A stretch of 64,000 nt of DNA from Kitasatospora sp. MMS16-BH015. GTDB lineage: Bacteria; Actinomycetota; Actinomycetes; Streptomycetales; Streptomycetaceae. The stretch is from assembly GCF_002943525.1 (NCBI RefSeq), contig NZ_CP025394.1:2046001-2110000 (forward strand), read 5' to 3'. Below are positions 1 through 8,376 of the stretch, piece by piece. The notes beneath the pieces were generated by a model. That model was not told where the DNA came from. It saw nothing but the letters and a program-made list of their open reading frames with translations, and made no database searches. The position numbers and the translations under genes were made by a program. Positions within the stretch are counted from its first letter, which is position 1, and the number at the start of each line of letters is the position of its first letter.

Positions 1-1
1 C

Positions 2-1213
2 TGGGGCGACGGCTCCCAGGTCACCTGGAGCCAGATCGGCGCGGCCGCCGCGAGCGGCAGGCTCTCCTACGGGATGACCGACCCCTCGCGCTCCAACTCC
101 GGCTTCGCCACCCTGGTGGCGGTGGCCGCCGCCTTCTCCGGCGCGAGCGCGGCCCTGACCGACGCCGACGTGGCCAAGGCCACCCCACAGCTGCGCCAGT
201 TCTTCGCCGGGCAGAAGCTCACCGCCGGCTCCTCCGGCTGGCTCGCCCAGGCGTACCAGAAGCCCGGCCAGGGCGAGAAGCTCGGCGCCCTGGTCAACTA
301 CGAGTCGGTGCTGCTCTCGCTGGACCGCACGCTGCCGGCCGCCGACAAGCTGACCGTGATCCGTCCGGTGGACGGGGTGGTCTCGGCCGACTACCCGCTC
401 TCGCTGCTGACCTCGGCCGGCCAGCCGGCCCGGGAGTCGTTCCAGCGGCTCACCACCTACCTGCTCGGCACCGAGGCCCAGCGGGCCCTCACCGAGCAGA
501 CCCTGCGCCGCCCGGTCACCCCCGGGGTGGCTCCGGCCGACGGGCTGCCCACCGACCGCCGCCGCGAGCTGCCGTTCCCCGGCAGCCGGGCGGTGGCGGA
601 CGGCCTGCTCTCCTCGTACCAGAACGAACTCCGGCGCCCCTCCCGGACGGTGTACGTGCTCGACACCTCCGGTTCGATGGCGGGCAGCCGGCTGGCCCAG
701 CTCAAGGCGGCGCTCGGCCGGCTCACCGGCAGCGACGACACCCGGGGGCAGCGGCGGTTCCGCGACCGCGAGGAGGTGACCCTGATCCCGTTCGCCTCCG
801 AGGTGAAGGCGGAGAAGACGCACACCGTGCCCCAGACCGCCCCGCAGGCCGAACTCGCCGCCATCGACGCCGATGTGAAGGCGCTCTCGGCCGACGGCGG
901 CACCGCCCTGTACAGCAGCCTGGAGGAGGCGTACCAGGTGATCGCCCGCCGCCAGGCGGCCACCCACGACGACCGGTTCACCTCGATCGTGGTGATGACG
1001 GACGGCGAGAGCAACGAGGGCGCCACCGACGGGCAGTTCCGCTCCTTCGTCCAGGCGCTGCCGGCCGGGCAGCAGGTGCCGGTCTTCCCGATCCTGTTCG
1101 GCGACGCCGCCAAGGGCCAGCTCCAGGGCATCGCCGACCTCACCGGCGGCAAGCTCTTCGACGGCACGGGCTCCTTGGACGGCGCGTTCGAGGAGATCCG
1201 TGGCTACCAGTAG
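2..1213 (+). CDS. Substrate-binding/VWA domain protein, 5' end outside window
   Basis: The frame is open from base 2, so the start lies upstream and only the C-terminal 403 residues are visible. The last third is a von Willebrand factor A domain. The MIDAS motif DTSGSM is at about visible residue 220, the metal-binding threonine lies in GGTALYSS and the aspartate in MTDGES. The part before it resembles the periplasmic solute-binding fold that Streptomyces proteins of this kind carry ahead of VWA. The protein is probably extracytoplasmic, but the signal sequence is out of view. The ligand is unknown. The stop codon overlaps the start of the next gene by 14 nt, which suggests translational coupling. 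Confidence 0.8.
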   Translation, partial: WGDGSQVTWSQIGAAAASGRLSYGMTDPSRSNSGFATLVAVAAAFSGASAALTDADVAKATPQLRQFFAGQKLTAGSSGWLAQAYQKPGQGEKLGALVNYESVLLSLDRTLPAADKLTVIRPVDGVVSADYPLSLLTSAGQPARESFQRLTTYLLGTEAQRALTEQTLRRPVTPGVAPADGLPTDRRRELPFPGSRAVADGLLSSYQNELRRPSRTVYVLDTSGSMAGSRLAQLKAALGRLTGSDDTRGQRRFRDREEVTLIPFASEVKAEKTHTVPQTAPQAELAAIDADVKALSADGGTALYSSLEEAYQVIARRQAATHDDRFTSIVVMTDGESNEGATDGQFRSFVQALPAGQQVPVFPILFGDAAKGQLQGIADLTGGKLFDGTGSLDGAFEEIRGYQ

Positions 1214-1658
1214 AGCCCTGCGCTACCTGGAGTCGGCCCGCAACCTGGTCGGTTGCGGGCTCGGCGCGGGCGGGGTGGTGCTGCACTTCACCGGGGTCGG
1301 CGGCCCCTGGTGGCCGACCATGGTCGCGGCCCTGTACGGCGCCGGGGCGCTGCTCGCCCCGGGCCGCCGCGACCCCTGGCAGGAGGAGATCGACGCCTTC
1401 GCCGCCCGCGCCACCACGGCCGGCCTGCCGGCCGCCGACTGGCTCGCCACCGAGTACGCGGCGCTCCGCCGGGAGCGCACCCCGGAGGCCGAGCGGCGCC
1501 TGCGGCACGAACTCCCGCTGGCCCTGGACAGCTACCTGCGCACCCGCGCCTGGGAGGCGATCGAGCCCACCGGCACCGACCCGGTCGCGGTCTTCCGGGA
1601 GACCCTGGTCCACCTGCTGGTGCAGCGGCGCGGGTCGGCCGCCGGGCAGCCGGGCTGA
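1200..1658 (+). CDS. Small membrane protein of unknown function
   Basis: A GTG start lies inside the end of the VWA gene, giving a 152-aa protein. Residues about 16-33 and 36-53 are hydrophobic and read as two membrane helices. The rest is a charged helical region rich in Arg, Glu and Ala that probably faces the cytoplasm. I do not recognise a family. The 14-nt overlap with the VWA gene suggests co-expression and perhaps a membrane partner for it. Confidence 0.65.
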   Translation: MATSRALRYLESARNLVGCGLGAGGVVLHFTGVGGPWWPTMVAALYGAGALLAPGRRDPWQEEIDAFAARATTAGLPAADWLATEYAALRRERTPEAERRLRHELPLALDSYLRTRAWEAIEPTGTDPVAVFRETLVHLLVQRRGSAAGQPG

Positions 1659-1784
1659 CGCACCGACAGACGTACGGGCAGCCGGGGCGGCCGGGGCGGC
1701 CGGCTGAGCTGAGCCGCCACCGGGCGGCCGGGCTGACGCGTCGGCAGGCGGACGGCAGCTGACGCGCCGGCAGGCAGACGGCAG
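1655..1784. repeat. Degenerate direct repeat between convergent genes
   Basis: Imperfect copies of a unit reading about CTGACGCGYCGGCAGGCGGA begin at 1655, 1733 and 1759. The last two are 26 bp apart and the first is exactly 78 bp (3 x 26) before the second. The block fills the space between the preceding + gene and the convergent LuxR gene. It may be relics of a tandem array or merely GC-rich low-complexity sequence. Confidence 0.35.
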
Positions 1785-1796
1785 CCGAGCGGTGGG

Positions 1797-4700
1797 TCAG
1801 TTCAGCGCGGCCAGCAGGGCGCCGCGGCCCCGGACGCCCAGCTTGCGGAAGCTGTTGGTGAGGTGGGTCTCCACGGTGCGGACGGCCAGGTGGAGCAGGG
1901 TGGCGATCTCCGCGTTGGAGTGGCCCTCGGCGGCCAGCCGGCAGATCCGGCGTTCGCTGTCGGTGAGGGCGGCGGCGCCGGTGTGGGTGTCCTTGGTGAG
2001 CCGGGCACCGGATTCCTGGAGCAGCGCGCGGGCGATGCCGTAGAGCCGGGTGGCGCCGATGAGTTCGGCCCGCTCGGCGGCCTCCCGCAGGCTCTGCCGG
2101 GCCGCCGCGCGGCGGCCCGCCTCGCCGAGCATCCGGCCGTGGCTGAGCAGTGCGGGCACCAGCTCGGTGTCGGTCTCCGGGGTGCGCAGCAGGTCGACGG
2201 CTTCGGCGGCGAGCAGCAGGCCCCGGCGGCCGCCGGTGGCGGCACCGAGGGCGCGGGTGGCCCGGCCGAGGGTGCGGGGGGTGCCCCAGACCCGGGCGAG
2301 TTCGAGCTCGGCGGCGGCCAGCTCGGCGGCGGGCCCCGGGCGGCCGAGCAGCAGGTGGCAGTCGGCGGCGGCCGAGCGCCAGGGCGTCACGATCGGGCTC
2401 TCGACGTTCCGCTCGCCTTGGCGGCGCCCGCATTCGAGCAGGTCGGCGAGGGCCTCGGCGGGGCGGTCGGAGGCGAGCAGGAGCAGGCCCCGGGCGTAGA
2501 GGTACTCGTTCCACTCCCAGGACTGGTCGGTGCCGGTGACCAGCCCGGCGAGCCGGTGGGCCTGGTCGAGGCGGCCGAGTTCGGTGAGCGCGATGATGCC
2601 CTGGGCCAGCAGGTGGCTGTTGTCGAGCAGCGGCGAGGCGCCCGAGCGGCGGTGCACCGCGGCCCCGGCCGCCCCGGCCGCCCCAGCCGCCCCAGCCGTC
2701 GCCTCCGTCGTGCCCGAGATCGGTCCGGTGACCGAGATCGGTCCGGTCTCGGCCTCCGGCTCCGACTCGCCTTCGGTCAGGCCGAGTTCGCCGAGCAGCT
2801 CGCGGTAGCGGCCGCGCATGACCAGGCTCTCGGCCCGGACGCTGAGCAGGCTCTGCCGGGCCGGGTGGAGCAGGGCCGCCTGGTGTTCGGCCAGGCCCTG
2901 GGCGACCAGCCGGTCGGCCTCGGGGAAGCGCTCGGCCCACTGGGCCAGGGTGGCGGCGGAGGCGAGCACGTACGCCCGCGAGAACCTGTCCGAGGGCAGT
3001 GCGCACAACTCGCCTACGCGGCCCGCGACTTCGGCGGCGGAGAGCTGGCCGTTGGTGGCCTCGTACTCGGTGAGCAGGGCCCAGGCGGCGGGGGCCAGGC
3101 GGTGCGGCGAGCGGGCGGCGATCCGCCGCAGGCCCTCGACCACCTGGAGCCAGCTGTCGCCGTCGTGGGAGGCGATCAGTGCGGCGGCGGCCTGCACGGC
3201 CTGGGCCAGTTCGGGCCGGTCGGCGAAGCGGGCGGCCAGCTGCTCCAGGATGTCCAGCGCCGCCGGGGTCTCGCCGCGCCCGGCGAGGGCGGCGCCGAGG
3301 GCGTTGGCCACCTCGAAGACCCGCTCGTCGGACTGGTGCAGCCGGACCGCCTCGGTCAGGTGCCGCACGCCCGCCGCGTGCTCGGCCGGGCCGAGCGCGA
3401 TCTCCAGGCAGCCGAGCTCGGTGAGCGTCCAGCTGCGCGCGCAGTCGGCCGACTCCTCCTCCAGGACGCGCCGCAGGTAGCCCACGGCCTCGGCCGGCCG
3501 CCCGTCCCGCTCGGCGGCCCGGGCGGCGCGCAGCAGCGCGTCCAGCGCCCAGGGCGCGGTGGGGCCGGGGGTGCGGAGCAGGTGGGCGGCGATCACCTCG
3601 TCCGGTTCGCCGCGCCGGTGAAGCGCGGCGGCGGCCGCCCGGTGCACCCGGGCCCGCCGCTCCGGCCGCCAGCCATCCAGCACGGCCTCGCGCAGCAGCG
3701 GGTGGGCGAAGCTCGGCCACTCCCCCGGCGCCCCGGCCACCAGCAGGCCCTGCCGGTACAGCCCGGCCAGCAGCTCGCCGTACCGCCCATGCGCCGTCTC
3801 TTCGCCCTCGACCCCGTCCGAGGCGTCCTCGCCCTCGCCCTCGATGCGGGCCACGACCAGCTCGGCCCGGGCGGCCTCGGTGCGGGCCCCCTCGGTGCCG
3901 GCGCCGGTCAGCTCGGCCAGCACCTCGGCCGGGTCGGACCGGCGGTCCGGGTGGCCCAGCGGGTGGCCATGCAGCGTGGCGAGGGTGCGGAGGGCGGTGA
4001 GGTGACCGGGCCCAGCCCCGTGCAGCCAGACATCGACCGCCTCCAGGTAGCTGCCGCCCGGCAGCCCGACGCAGGAGGCCGGCAGCAGCACGGCCGCCGT
4101 ACCCCTGGCCCCGGCGACGGCCCCGGAAACGGCCCCGGCGACAGGCCCAGCAACCGACCCGGCGACGGACCCGGCGGCAGGCCCAGCAACCGACCCGGCG
4201 ACAGACCCGGCGACCGGAGTGCCCGGCTCCGCCGGCCCTCCGTCCACCGCCCGCGTGTCCGGAGCGCGACCCTCCGTCGCCCTGGCGTCCGGCGTGTCGC
4301 TGCCCGCAGGGGCAGTGGATCCGCGGTGCGACGGCCCGGCCTGCGGAGCCGCCCGCAGGGGCGTGATGACCGGTTCCGGCAGGGTTGACCGTTCCCGGAG
4401 GTCGGTGATGAGCGCTTCGAGCAGCATCGGGTTGCCGCCGGTGGCCCGGAAGCACTCCTCGGCCAGGGCCGGAGAGGCAGCGGGGCCCAGCCTGAGCGGG
4501 AGCAGCTCGGCGACGGCGGCCGACCCGAGTGCGGAAATCCGGCAGTGCCTGGCGGGCGGGGTCGGTAGGGTGTGACCGAATCGTCGGGCGCGGGTGGGGA
4601 GTTCGCGCTGTCGGCGTTCGGTGACGACCAGCAAGACGGGGAGCCGGTCGATCCGGCGGCCGAGGCGCAGCAGCCAACGGCGTGAGGGGGAGTCGGCGAG

Positions 4701-5138
4701 CTGGACGTCGTCGACCGCGAGCAGCAGGGGGTGGTGAGCGGCGTGCAGGTGCAGCAGCTCCCACAGCTCGGCCTCGGTGGTCCGGGAGTACGTCTCGGTG
4801 CCGAAGAGCTGCCGGGCGACGGCGTACTCCTCCTCGGTCTCGTCGGCGGCGCAGCGGGCCCAGAGCGCGTGCATGCCGTACGGCTCCTCGGCCTGGACCA
4901 CGGCGGAGAGCAGCGCGCTGCGGCCGACGCCGGTCGGGCCGGTGAAGAGCAGGACGCCGCCCTGGCCGCGGCGGGCGCGCTGCGCCATCCCGGCGGCCAG
5001 GGCCAGTGGCCAGCGGCGTTCGGGCAGGGCGGACAGCGTGTCGGCGGAGCGGCCGAGGCCGTGCCGACCGGATCCGCCTTCGGCGGTGGCCTGGTCCGCG
5101 ACGGTCAGCCGGTGGGTGCCCCCGGTGGTGATGGTCAC
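1797..5138 (-). CDS. LAL-type LuxR family ATPase regulator
   Basis: This is a large ATP-binding LuxR (LAL) transcription regulator. The GTG start at 5138 is preferred because GGAGGGG lies about 7 nt upstream; it gives 1113 aa. The N-terminal STAND-type ATPase has Walker A GPTGVGRS and a Walker B-like LLLAVDDVQ. A long helical, TPR-like middle follows, and the C-terminus is a LuxR HTH (LTDSERRICRLAAEGHSNAE then RTVETHLTNSFRKLGV). Two low-complexity inserts are visible: VAGS/VAGP repeats encoded near 4090-4215 and a run of Ala-Ala-Gly encoded near 2660-2700. Regulators of this type often control catabolic or specialised-metabolite genes. The target here is unknown; the nearest candidate is the divergent regulator gene. 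Confidence 0.9.
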   Translation of the reverse strand: MTITTGGTHRLTVADQATAEGGSGRHGLGRSADTLSALPERRWPLALAAGMAQRARRGQGGVLLFTGPTGVGRSALLSAVVQAEEPYGMHALWARCAADETEEEYAVARQLFGTETYSRTTEAELWELLHLHAAHHPLLLAVDDVQLADSPSRRWLLRLGRRIDRLPVLLVVTERRQRELPTRARRFGHTLPTPPARHCRISALGSAAVAELLPLRLGPAASPALAEECFRATGGNPMLLEALITDLRERSTLPEPVITPLRAAPQAGPSHRGSTAPAGSDTPDARATEGRAPDTRAVDGGPAEPGTPVAGSVAGSVAGPAAGSVAGSVAGPVAGAVSGAVAGARGTAAVLLPASCVGLPGGSYLEAVDVWLHGAGPGHLTALRTLATLHGHPLGHPDRRSDPAEVLAELTGAGTEGARTEAARAELVVARIEGEGEDASDGVEGEETAHGRYGELLAGLYRQGLLVAGAPGEWPSFAHPLLREAVLDGWRPERRARVHRAAAAALHRRGEPDEVIAAHLLRTPGPTAPWALDALLRAARAAERDGRPAEAVGYLRRVLEEESADCARSWTLTELGCLEIALGPAEHAAGVRHLTEAVRLHQSDERVFEVANALGAALAGRGETPAALDILEQLAARFADRPELAQAVQAAAALIASHDGDSWLQVVEGLRRIAARSPHRLAPAAWALLTEYEATNGQLSAAEVAGRVGELCALPSDRFSRAYVLASAATLAQWAERFPEADRLVAQGLAEHQAALLHPARQSLLSVRAESLVMRGRYRELLGELGLTEGESEPEAETGPISVTGPISGTTEATAGAAGAAGAAGAAVHRRSGASPLLDNSHLLAQGIIALTELGRLDQAHRLAGLVTGTDQSWEWNEYLYARGLLLLASDRPAEALADLLECGRRQGERNVESPIVTPWRSAAADCHLLLGRPGPAAELAAAELELARVWGTPRTLGRATRALGAATGGRRGLLLAAEAVDLLRTPETDTELVPALLSHGRMLGEAGRRAAARQSLREAAERAELIGATRLYGIARALLQESGARLTKDTHTGAAALTDSERRICRLAAEGHSNAEIATLLHLAVRTVETHLTNSFRKLGVRGRGALLAALN

Positions 5139-5284
5139 TGCTCTCCCCTCCGCGGCCAGGCTCGGACGGACGGGTGCCCGGGCCTGATCGCTCGACCTCT
5201 CTTCTGCACCTGACGCATCCCGACGGGGTCGGGGTCGCATCACAGGCGCACCGAACGGTGTGACCTTCGTCGCACTGCTCGGGT

Positions 5285-5326
5285 TCGTGGTCGCCGATCT
5301 CGTGGTCCGCCCACGATTGTCGTGGT
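5285..5326. promoter_or_regulatory. Cluster of TCGTGGT boxes in divergent promoter
   Basis: The 345-bp space 5139-5483 separates two divergent LuxR-type genes. It holds TCGTGGT at 5285-5291, 5300-5306 and 5320-5326. An inverted copy CCACGA at 5311-5316 pairs with the last to make the palindrome CCACGA-TTG-TCGTGG. This is a plausible operator for one of the flanking regulators. Nothing else was seen in the space. Confidence 0.45.
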
Positions 5327-5483
5327 ACTCGGTCTACGGAGAGTATGACGGCCGAGGCTCCGTCGGCCGAACGGGGCTGTCGCTGTCTCCGGTCGTGTCC
5401 GTTTCGACCGGCCGCACCCCGAACGTTCCAGGTAGGGGCGGTGCGGAACACGACCGCGCGTGAGCACCCGAAGGAGGGGACCG

Positions 5484-6164
5484 TTGACCGTACTGCACAC
5501 TCAGCCGACCGCACCGAACACTCTGAACGGCCTACGGCCAGGGGTGCGGGTGCCCGTGGTGGTGCACGCACCCGACCCGATCTCGCGGGCCGGGGCCGAG
5601 GCCCAGCTGCGCCGCTGCACCGGTGTCGAGGTGGTGCCGGAGAACACGGCCCGACCGGGCGCGGTGGCGCTGCTGCTCGCCGACGCCGTGGACACCACCG
5701 TGACCGGGGTGCTGCGCCGCCTGGTGCGCGGCGGTGAGACCAAGGTCGTCCTCGTGGTCGACCACATGCGCGAGGGCGAGCTGCTGGACGCCGTGGAGTG
5801 CGGGGTCGGCGCGATCCTGTGGCGCCGCGAGGCGACCGCCGACCGGCTGGGCCGCGCGGTGCTGGCCGCCGCACGCGGCGAGGGCGACCTGCCGGCCGAC
5901 CTGCTGGGGCGCCTGATCGAGCAGATGGGGCGGCTGCAGCGCAGCGTCCAGGGTCTGCCGGGCTACGCCCCGCCGGGGATCTCCGAGCGCGAGGCGGACG
6001 TGCTCCGCCTGGTGGCCGAGGGCTTCGACACAGCCGAGATCGCCGCCAAGCTCTCCTACTCCGAACGGACCGTCAAGAACGTGCTGCACGGTCTGACCAC
6101 CCGGCTCAACCTGCGCAACCGCGCCCACGCCGTGGCCCACGCCCTGCGTGAGGGCTACATCTAG
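5484..6164 (+). CDS. LuxR-type response-regulator-like protein
   Basis: A TTG start at 5484 is chosen because AAGGAGGGG sits 4-12 nt upstream; it yields 226 aa. Residues about 28-130 have the alternating strand/helix pattern of a receiver domain. The usual phospho-acceptor aspartate and acidic pocket are not evident, so it may be a pseudo-receiver that is not controlled by a histidine kinase. The C-terminal HTH is a clear LuxR/GerE domain (SEREADVLRLVAEGFDTAEI, then SERTVKNVLHGLTTRL). It is divergent from the LAL regulator. The long hairpin downstream makes it a single-gene unit. Confidence 0.85.
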   Translation: MTVLHTQPTAPNTLNGLRPGVRVPVVVHAPDPISRAGAEAQLRRCTGVEVVPENTARPGAVALLLADAVDTTVTGVLRRLVRGGETKVVLVVDHMREGELLDAVECGVGAILWRREATADRLGRAVLAAARGEGDLPADLLGRLIEQMGRLQRSVQGLPGYAPPGISEREADVLRLVAEGFDTAEIAAKLSYSERTVKNVLHGLTTRLNLRNRAHAVAHALREGYI

Positions 6165-6210
6165 AGCCCCTGGCACGAGGGGCCCAGGCCGCCGTACCGG
6201 TCGCCGACTC

Positions 6211-6262
6211 GGAGCCCGGTACCGGTGGAGCGCCAGCACCCGCTCCTCCGGTACCGGGCTCC
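6211..6262 (+). terminator. 22-bp stem hairpin terminator
   Basis: The left arm 6211-6232 and right arm 6241-6262 pair at 21 of 22 positions around an 8-nt loop, 46 nt after the LuxR-type gene stop. It separates that gene from the 5'-nucleotidase promoter. Confidence 0.8.
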
Positions 6263-6291
6263 GCCGTCTCCCCACGATCCACCGTGACCCC

Positions 6292-6320
6292 TCTCACCTG
6301 CTCTTCATCTGTTGGAAACC
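6292..6320 (+). promoter_or_regulatory. Candidate PHO box (PhoP site)
   Basis: Three 7-mers spaced exactly 11 bp apart, TCTCACC (6292), CTTCATC (6303) and GGAAACC (6314), resemble the GTTCACC direct repeat units bound by PhoP in Streptomyces. They lie 125-153 bp upstream of a secreted 5'-nucleotidase, a typical phosphate-scavenging target. The third unit is weak. Confidence 0.45.
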
Positions 6321-6444
6321 GCAAAGGGCTACCGGTGGGAAGCTTCGCAGGGCAGACTTCTACGCGCGTCGCATCCGCTGACGGCCCGTCCGCCGCACCG
6401 CGCGCCCTTCTGCAGCGTCTCTCTGCCCCACGTTGGAGCCGTAA

Positions 6445-8283
6445 ATGTCCTTGAACCGCCGTGACTTCGTCACCCGCTCGGCCGCCACCGCGGCCGGCGC
6501 CGCCATCGTCGGCGGCCTTCCGGTGGCCGCCGCCACCAACGCCTCGGCCGCCGAGCCGGCGGTCGACGCCGCGGCCCGCGGGCCGAAGCCGCCGTGGAAG
6601 GCGAAGTTCACCGTGATGGGCACCACCGACCTGCACGGTCACGGCCTGAACTGGGACTACTTCACCGACGCGGTCTACACCGACAAGGCGCACAACGCGG
6701 TCGGCCTCTCCAAGATCTCGACCCTGGTCAACCAGATCCGCGAGCAGGTGGGCCACAAGAACACCCTGCTGATCGACGCGGGTGACATCATCCAGGGCAC
6801 CCAGCTCTCCTACTACTTCGCCCGGGTCGAGCCGATCACGGCCAAGCACAACCCGCCGAAGCACCCGATGGCCGTGGCGATGAACGCCATCGGCTACACC
6901 GCGGCGGCGCTGGGCAACCACGAGTTCAACTACGGCATCCCGACCGTCAAGGCCTTCGAGAAGCAGCTGAACTTCCCGCTGCTGGGCGCCAACGCGCTGC
7001 ACGCCAAGGACGAGAAGCCGGCCTTCAAGCCGTACGTGATCAAGGACATGCACCTGGGCGGCGGCGGTCGCCCGCTGAAGGTCGGCATCCTGGGCCTGAC
7101 CAACCCCGGCATCGCGATCTGGGACAAGGCCAACGTCTCCGGCCAGATGGTCTTCCCCGGCATCGTCGAGATGGCCGCGAAGTACGTGCCGATCATGAAG
7201 AGCGCCGGCGCCGACGTCGTCATCGTCTCCGCCCACTCCGGCATCGACGAGCCGACCAGCTACGGCGACCAGCTGCCCTGGCCCGAGGACGCCTCCGGCG
7301 AGATGGCCGCGGACGTGCCCGGCATCGACGCGGTGCTCGTCGGCCACACCCACAAGGAGGTGGCGCAGCGCATCATCGTCAACAAGGCCACCGGCAAGAA
7401 CGTGGTGCTCTCCGAGCCGCTCTGCTGGGGCCAGCGCCTGACCTGCTTCGACTTCGAGGTCGAGCACGACAAGGCCACCGGCTGGAAGGTCACCGGCGTC
7501 ACCTCCCGGGTGCTCAACTCGAACACCGTGGACGAGGACCCGAAGATCGTCAAGCTGCTCGCCGACCAGCACGCGAAGGTCGTCACCTACGTCAACCAGG
7601 TCATCGGCACCTGCAAGGTCGACCTCTCGATCGCCGAGGCGCCCTTCAAGGACGTGCCGATCATCGACCTGATCGGCCGCGTCCAGGCCGACGCCGTCAA
7701 GGCCGCGCTCGCCTCCACCCAGTACGCCAAGCTGCCGGTGCTGGCCCAGGCCGCGCCGTTCAACCGCACCGCCGACATCCCGGCCGGCTCGGTCAAGCTG
7801 CGTGACGCCGCCGGTCTCTACATCTACGAGAACACCCTGGAGGCCCGTCTGATGACGGGTGCCCAGATCAAGGACTACCTGGAGTACTCGGCCAAGTACT
7901 ACGCCCAGGTCGCCCCCGGTGCCCCGATCGACAAGACCACCCTGACCAACCAGCAGAACACCCCGGACTACAACTACGACTCCGTCTACGGCGTCTCGTA
8001 CGACATCGACATCTCGCAGCCGGTCGGCTCGCGGATCGTCAACTTCAAGTACGCGGGCCAGCCGGTCGACCCGGCCGCCCAGTTCGTGCTGGCCGTCAAC
8101 AACTACCGTGCCAACGGCGGCGGCAACTTCCCGCACGTCGCCCAGGCCACCAAGGTCTGGTCCAACTCGGACGAGATCCGCAACACCATGATCGCCTGGG
8201 TCAAGGCCAAGGGCGTCATCGACCCGGCCGACTTCGCCTCGGTCGACTGGCGCCTCGTCCGCGCGGGCGTCCCGGTCTTCTAG
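6445..8283 (+). CDS. Secreted 5'-nucleotidase/metallophosphoesterase
   Basis: This 612-aa protein starts with a Tat signal (NRRDFVTRS, hydrophobic Ala-rich segment, cleavage near ASAAEP). The metallophosphoesterase domain shows all expected metal-binding blocks: TTDLHGHG, DAGDIIQG, GNHEFNYG, VSAHSG and GHTHKEV. A C-terminal 5'-nucleotidase domain follows from about residue 390. It should hydrolyse nucleotides or related phosphomonoesters outside the cell and release phosphate. It is monocistronic between two strong hairpins. A PHO-box-like repeat upstream suggests induction under phosphate limitation. Confidence 0.9.
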   Translation: MSLNRRDFVTRSAATAAGAAIVGGLPVAAATNASAAEPAVDAAARGPKPPWKAKFTVMGTTDLHGHGLNWDYFTDAVYTDKAHNAVGLSKISTLVNQIREQVGHKNTLLIDAGDIIQGTQLSYYFARVEPITAKHNPPKHPMAVAMNAIGYTAAALGNHEFNYGIPTVKAFEKQLNFPLLGANALHAKDEKPAFKPYVIKDMHLGGGGRPLKVGILGLTNPGIAIWDKANVSGQMVFPGIVEMAAKYVPIMKSAGADVVIVSAHSGIDEPTSYGDQLPWPEDASGEMAADVPGIDAVLVGHTHKEVAQRIIVNKATGKNVVLSEPLCWGQRLTCFDFEVEHDKATGWKVTGVTSRVLNSNTVDEDPKIVKLLADQHAKVVTYVNQVIGTCKVDLSIAEAPFKDVPIIDLIGRVQADAVKAALASTQYAKLPVLAQAAPFNRTADIPAGSVKLRDAAGLYIYENTLEARLMTGAQIKDYLEYSAKYYAQVAPGAPIDKTTLTNQQNTPDYNYDSVYGVSYDIDISQPVGSRIVNFKYAGQPVDPAAQFVLAVNNYRANGGGNFPHVAQATKVWSNSDEIRNTMIAWVKAKGVIDPADFASVDWRLVRAGVPVF

Positions 8284-8315
8284 CACTTCGGCCACCCCTC
8301 TGGCGGGCGGAACCG

Positions 8316-8348
8316 ATCGGCGGCACTGTGCGTCACAGTGCCGCCGAT
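8316..8348 (+). terminator. 15-bp stem, 3-nt loop terminator
   Basis: Arms 8316-8330 and 8334-8348 pair perfectly around a 3-nt loop, 32 nt after the 5'-nucleotidase stop. The following lipoprotein gene starts 28 nt later, so it probably has its own promoter or reads through. Confidence 0.85.
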
Positions 8349-8376
8349 TCGCTTTCACCACACGGGGGTTGGACCA

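Noticed and set aside
1655..1784. CRISPR-like spacing of repeats
   Set aside because: Only three degenerate copies, no unique spacers of constant length and no cas genes.
1288..5874. 1528-codon open frame on the minus strand overlapping the LAL regulator
   Set aside because: It lies in another frame of a clear LuxR/LAL gene, is almost only Arg, Pro, Gly and Ala, and shows no domain. It is a by-product of high GC.
6106..8361. 751-codon open frame antisense to the 5'-nucleotidase
   Set aside because: No recognisable motif, and it covers the terminators and PHO-like box on both sides of a certain gene.
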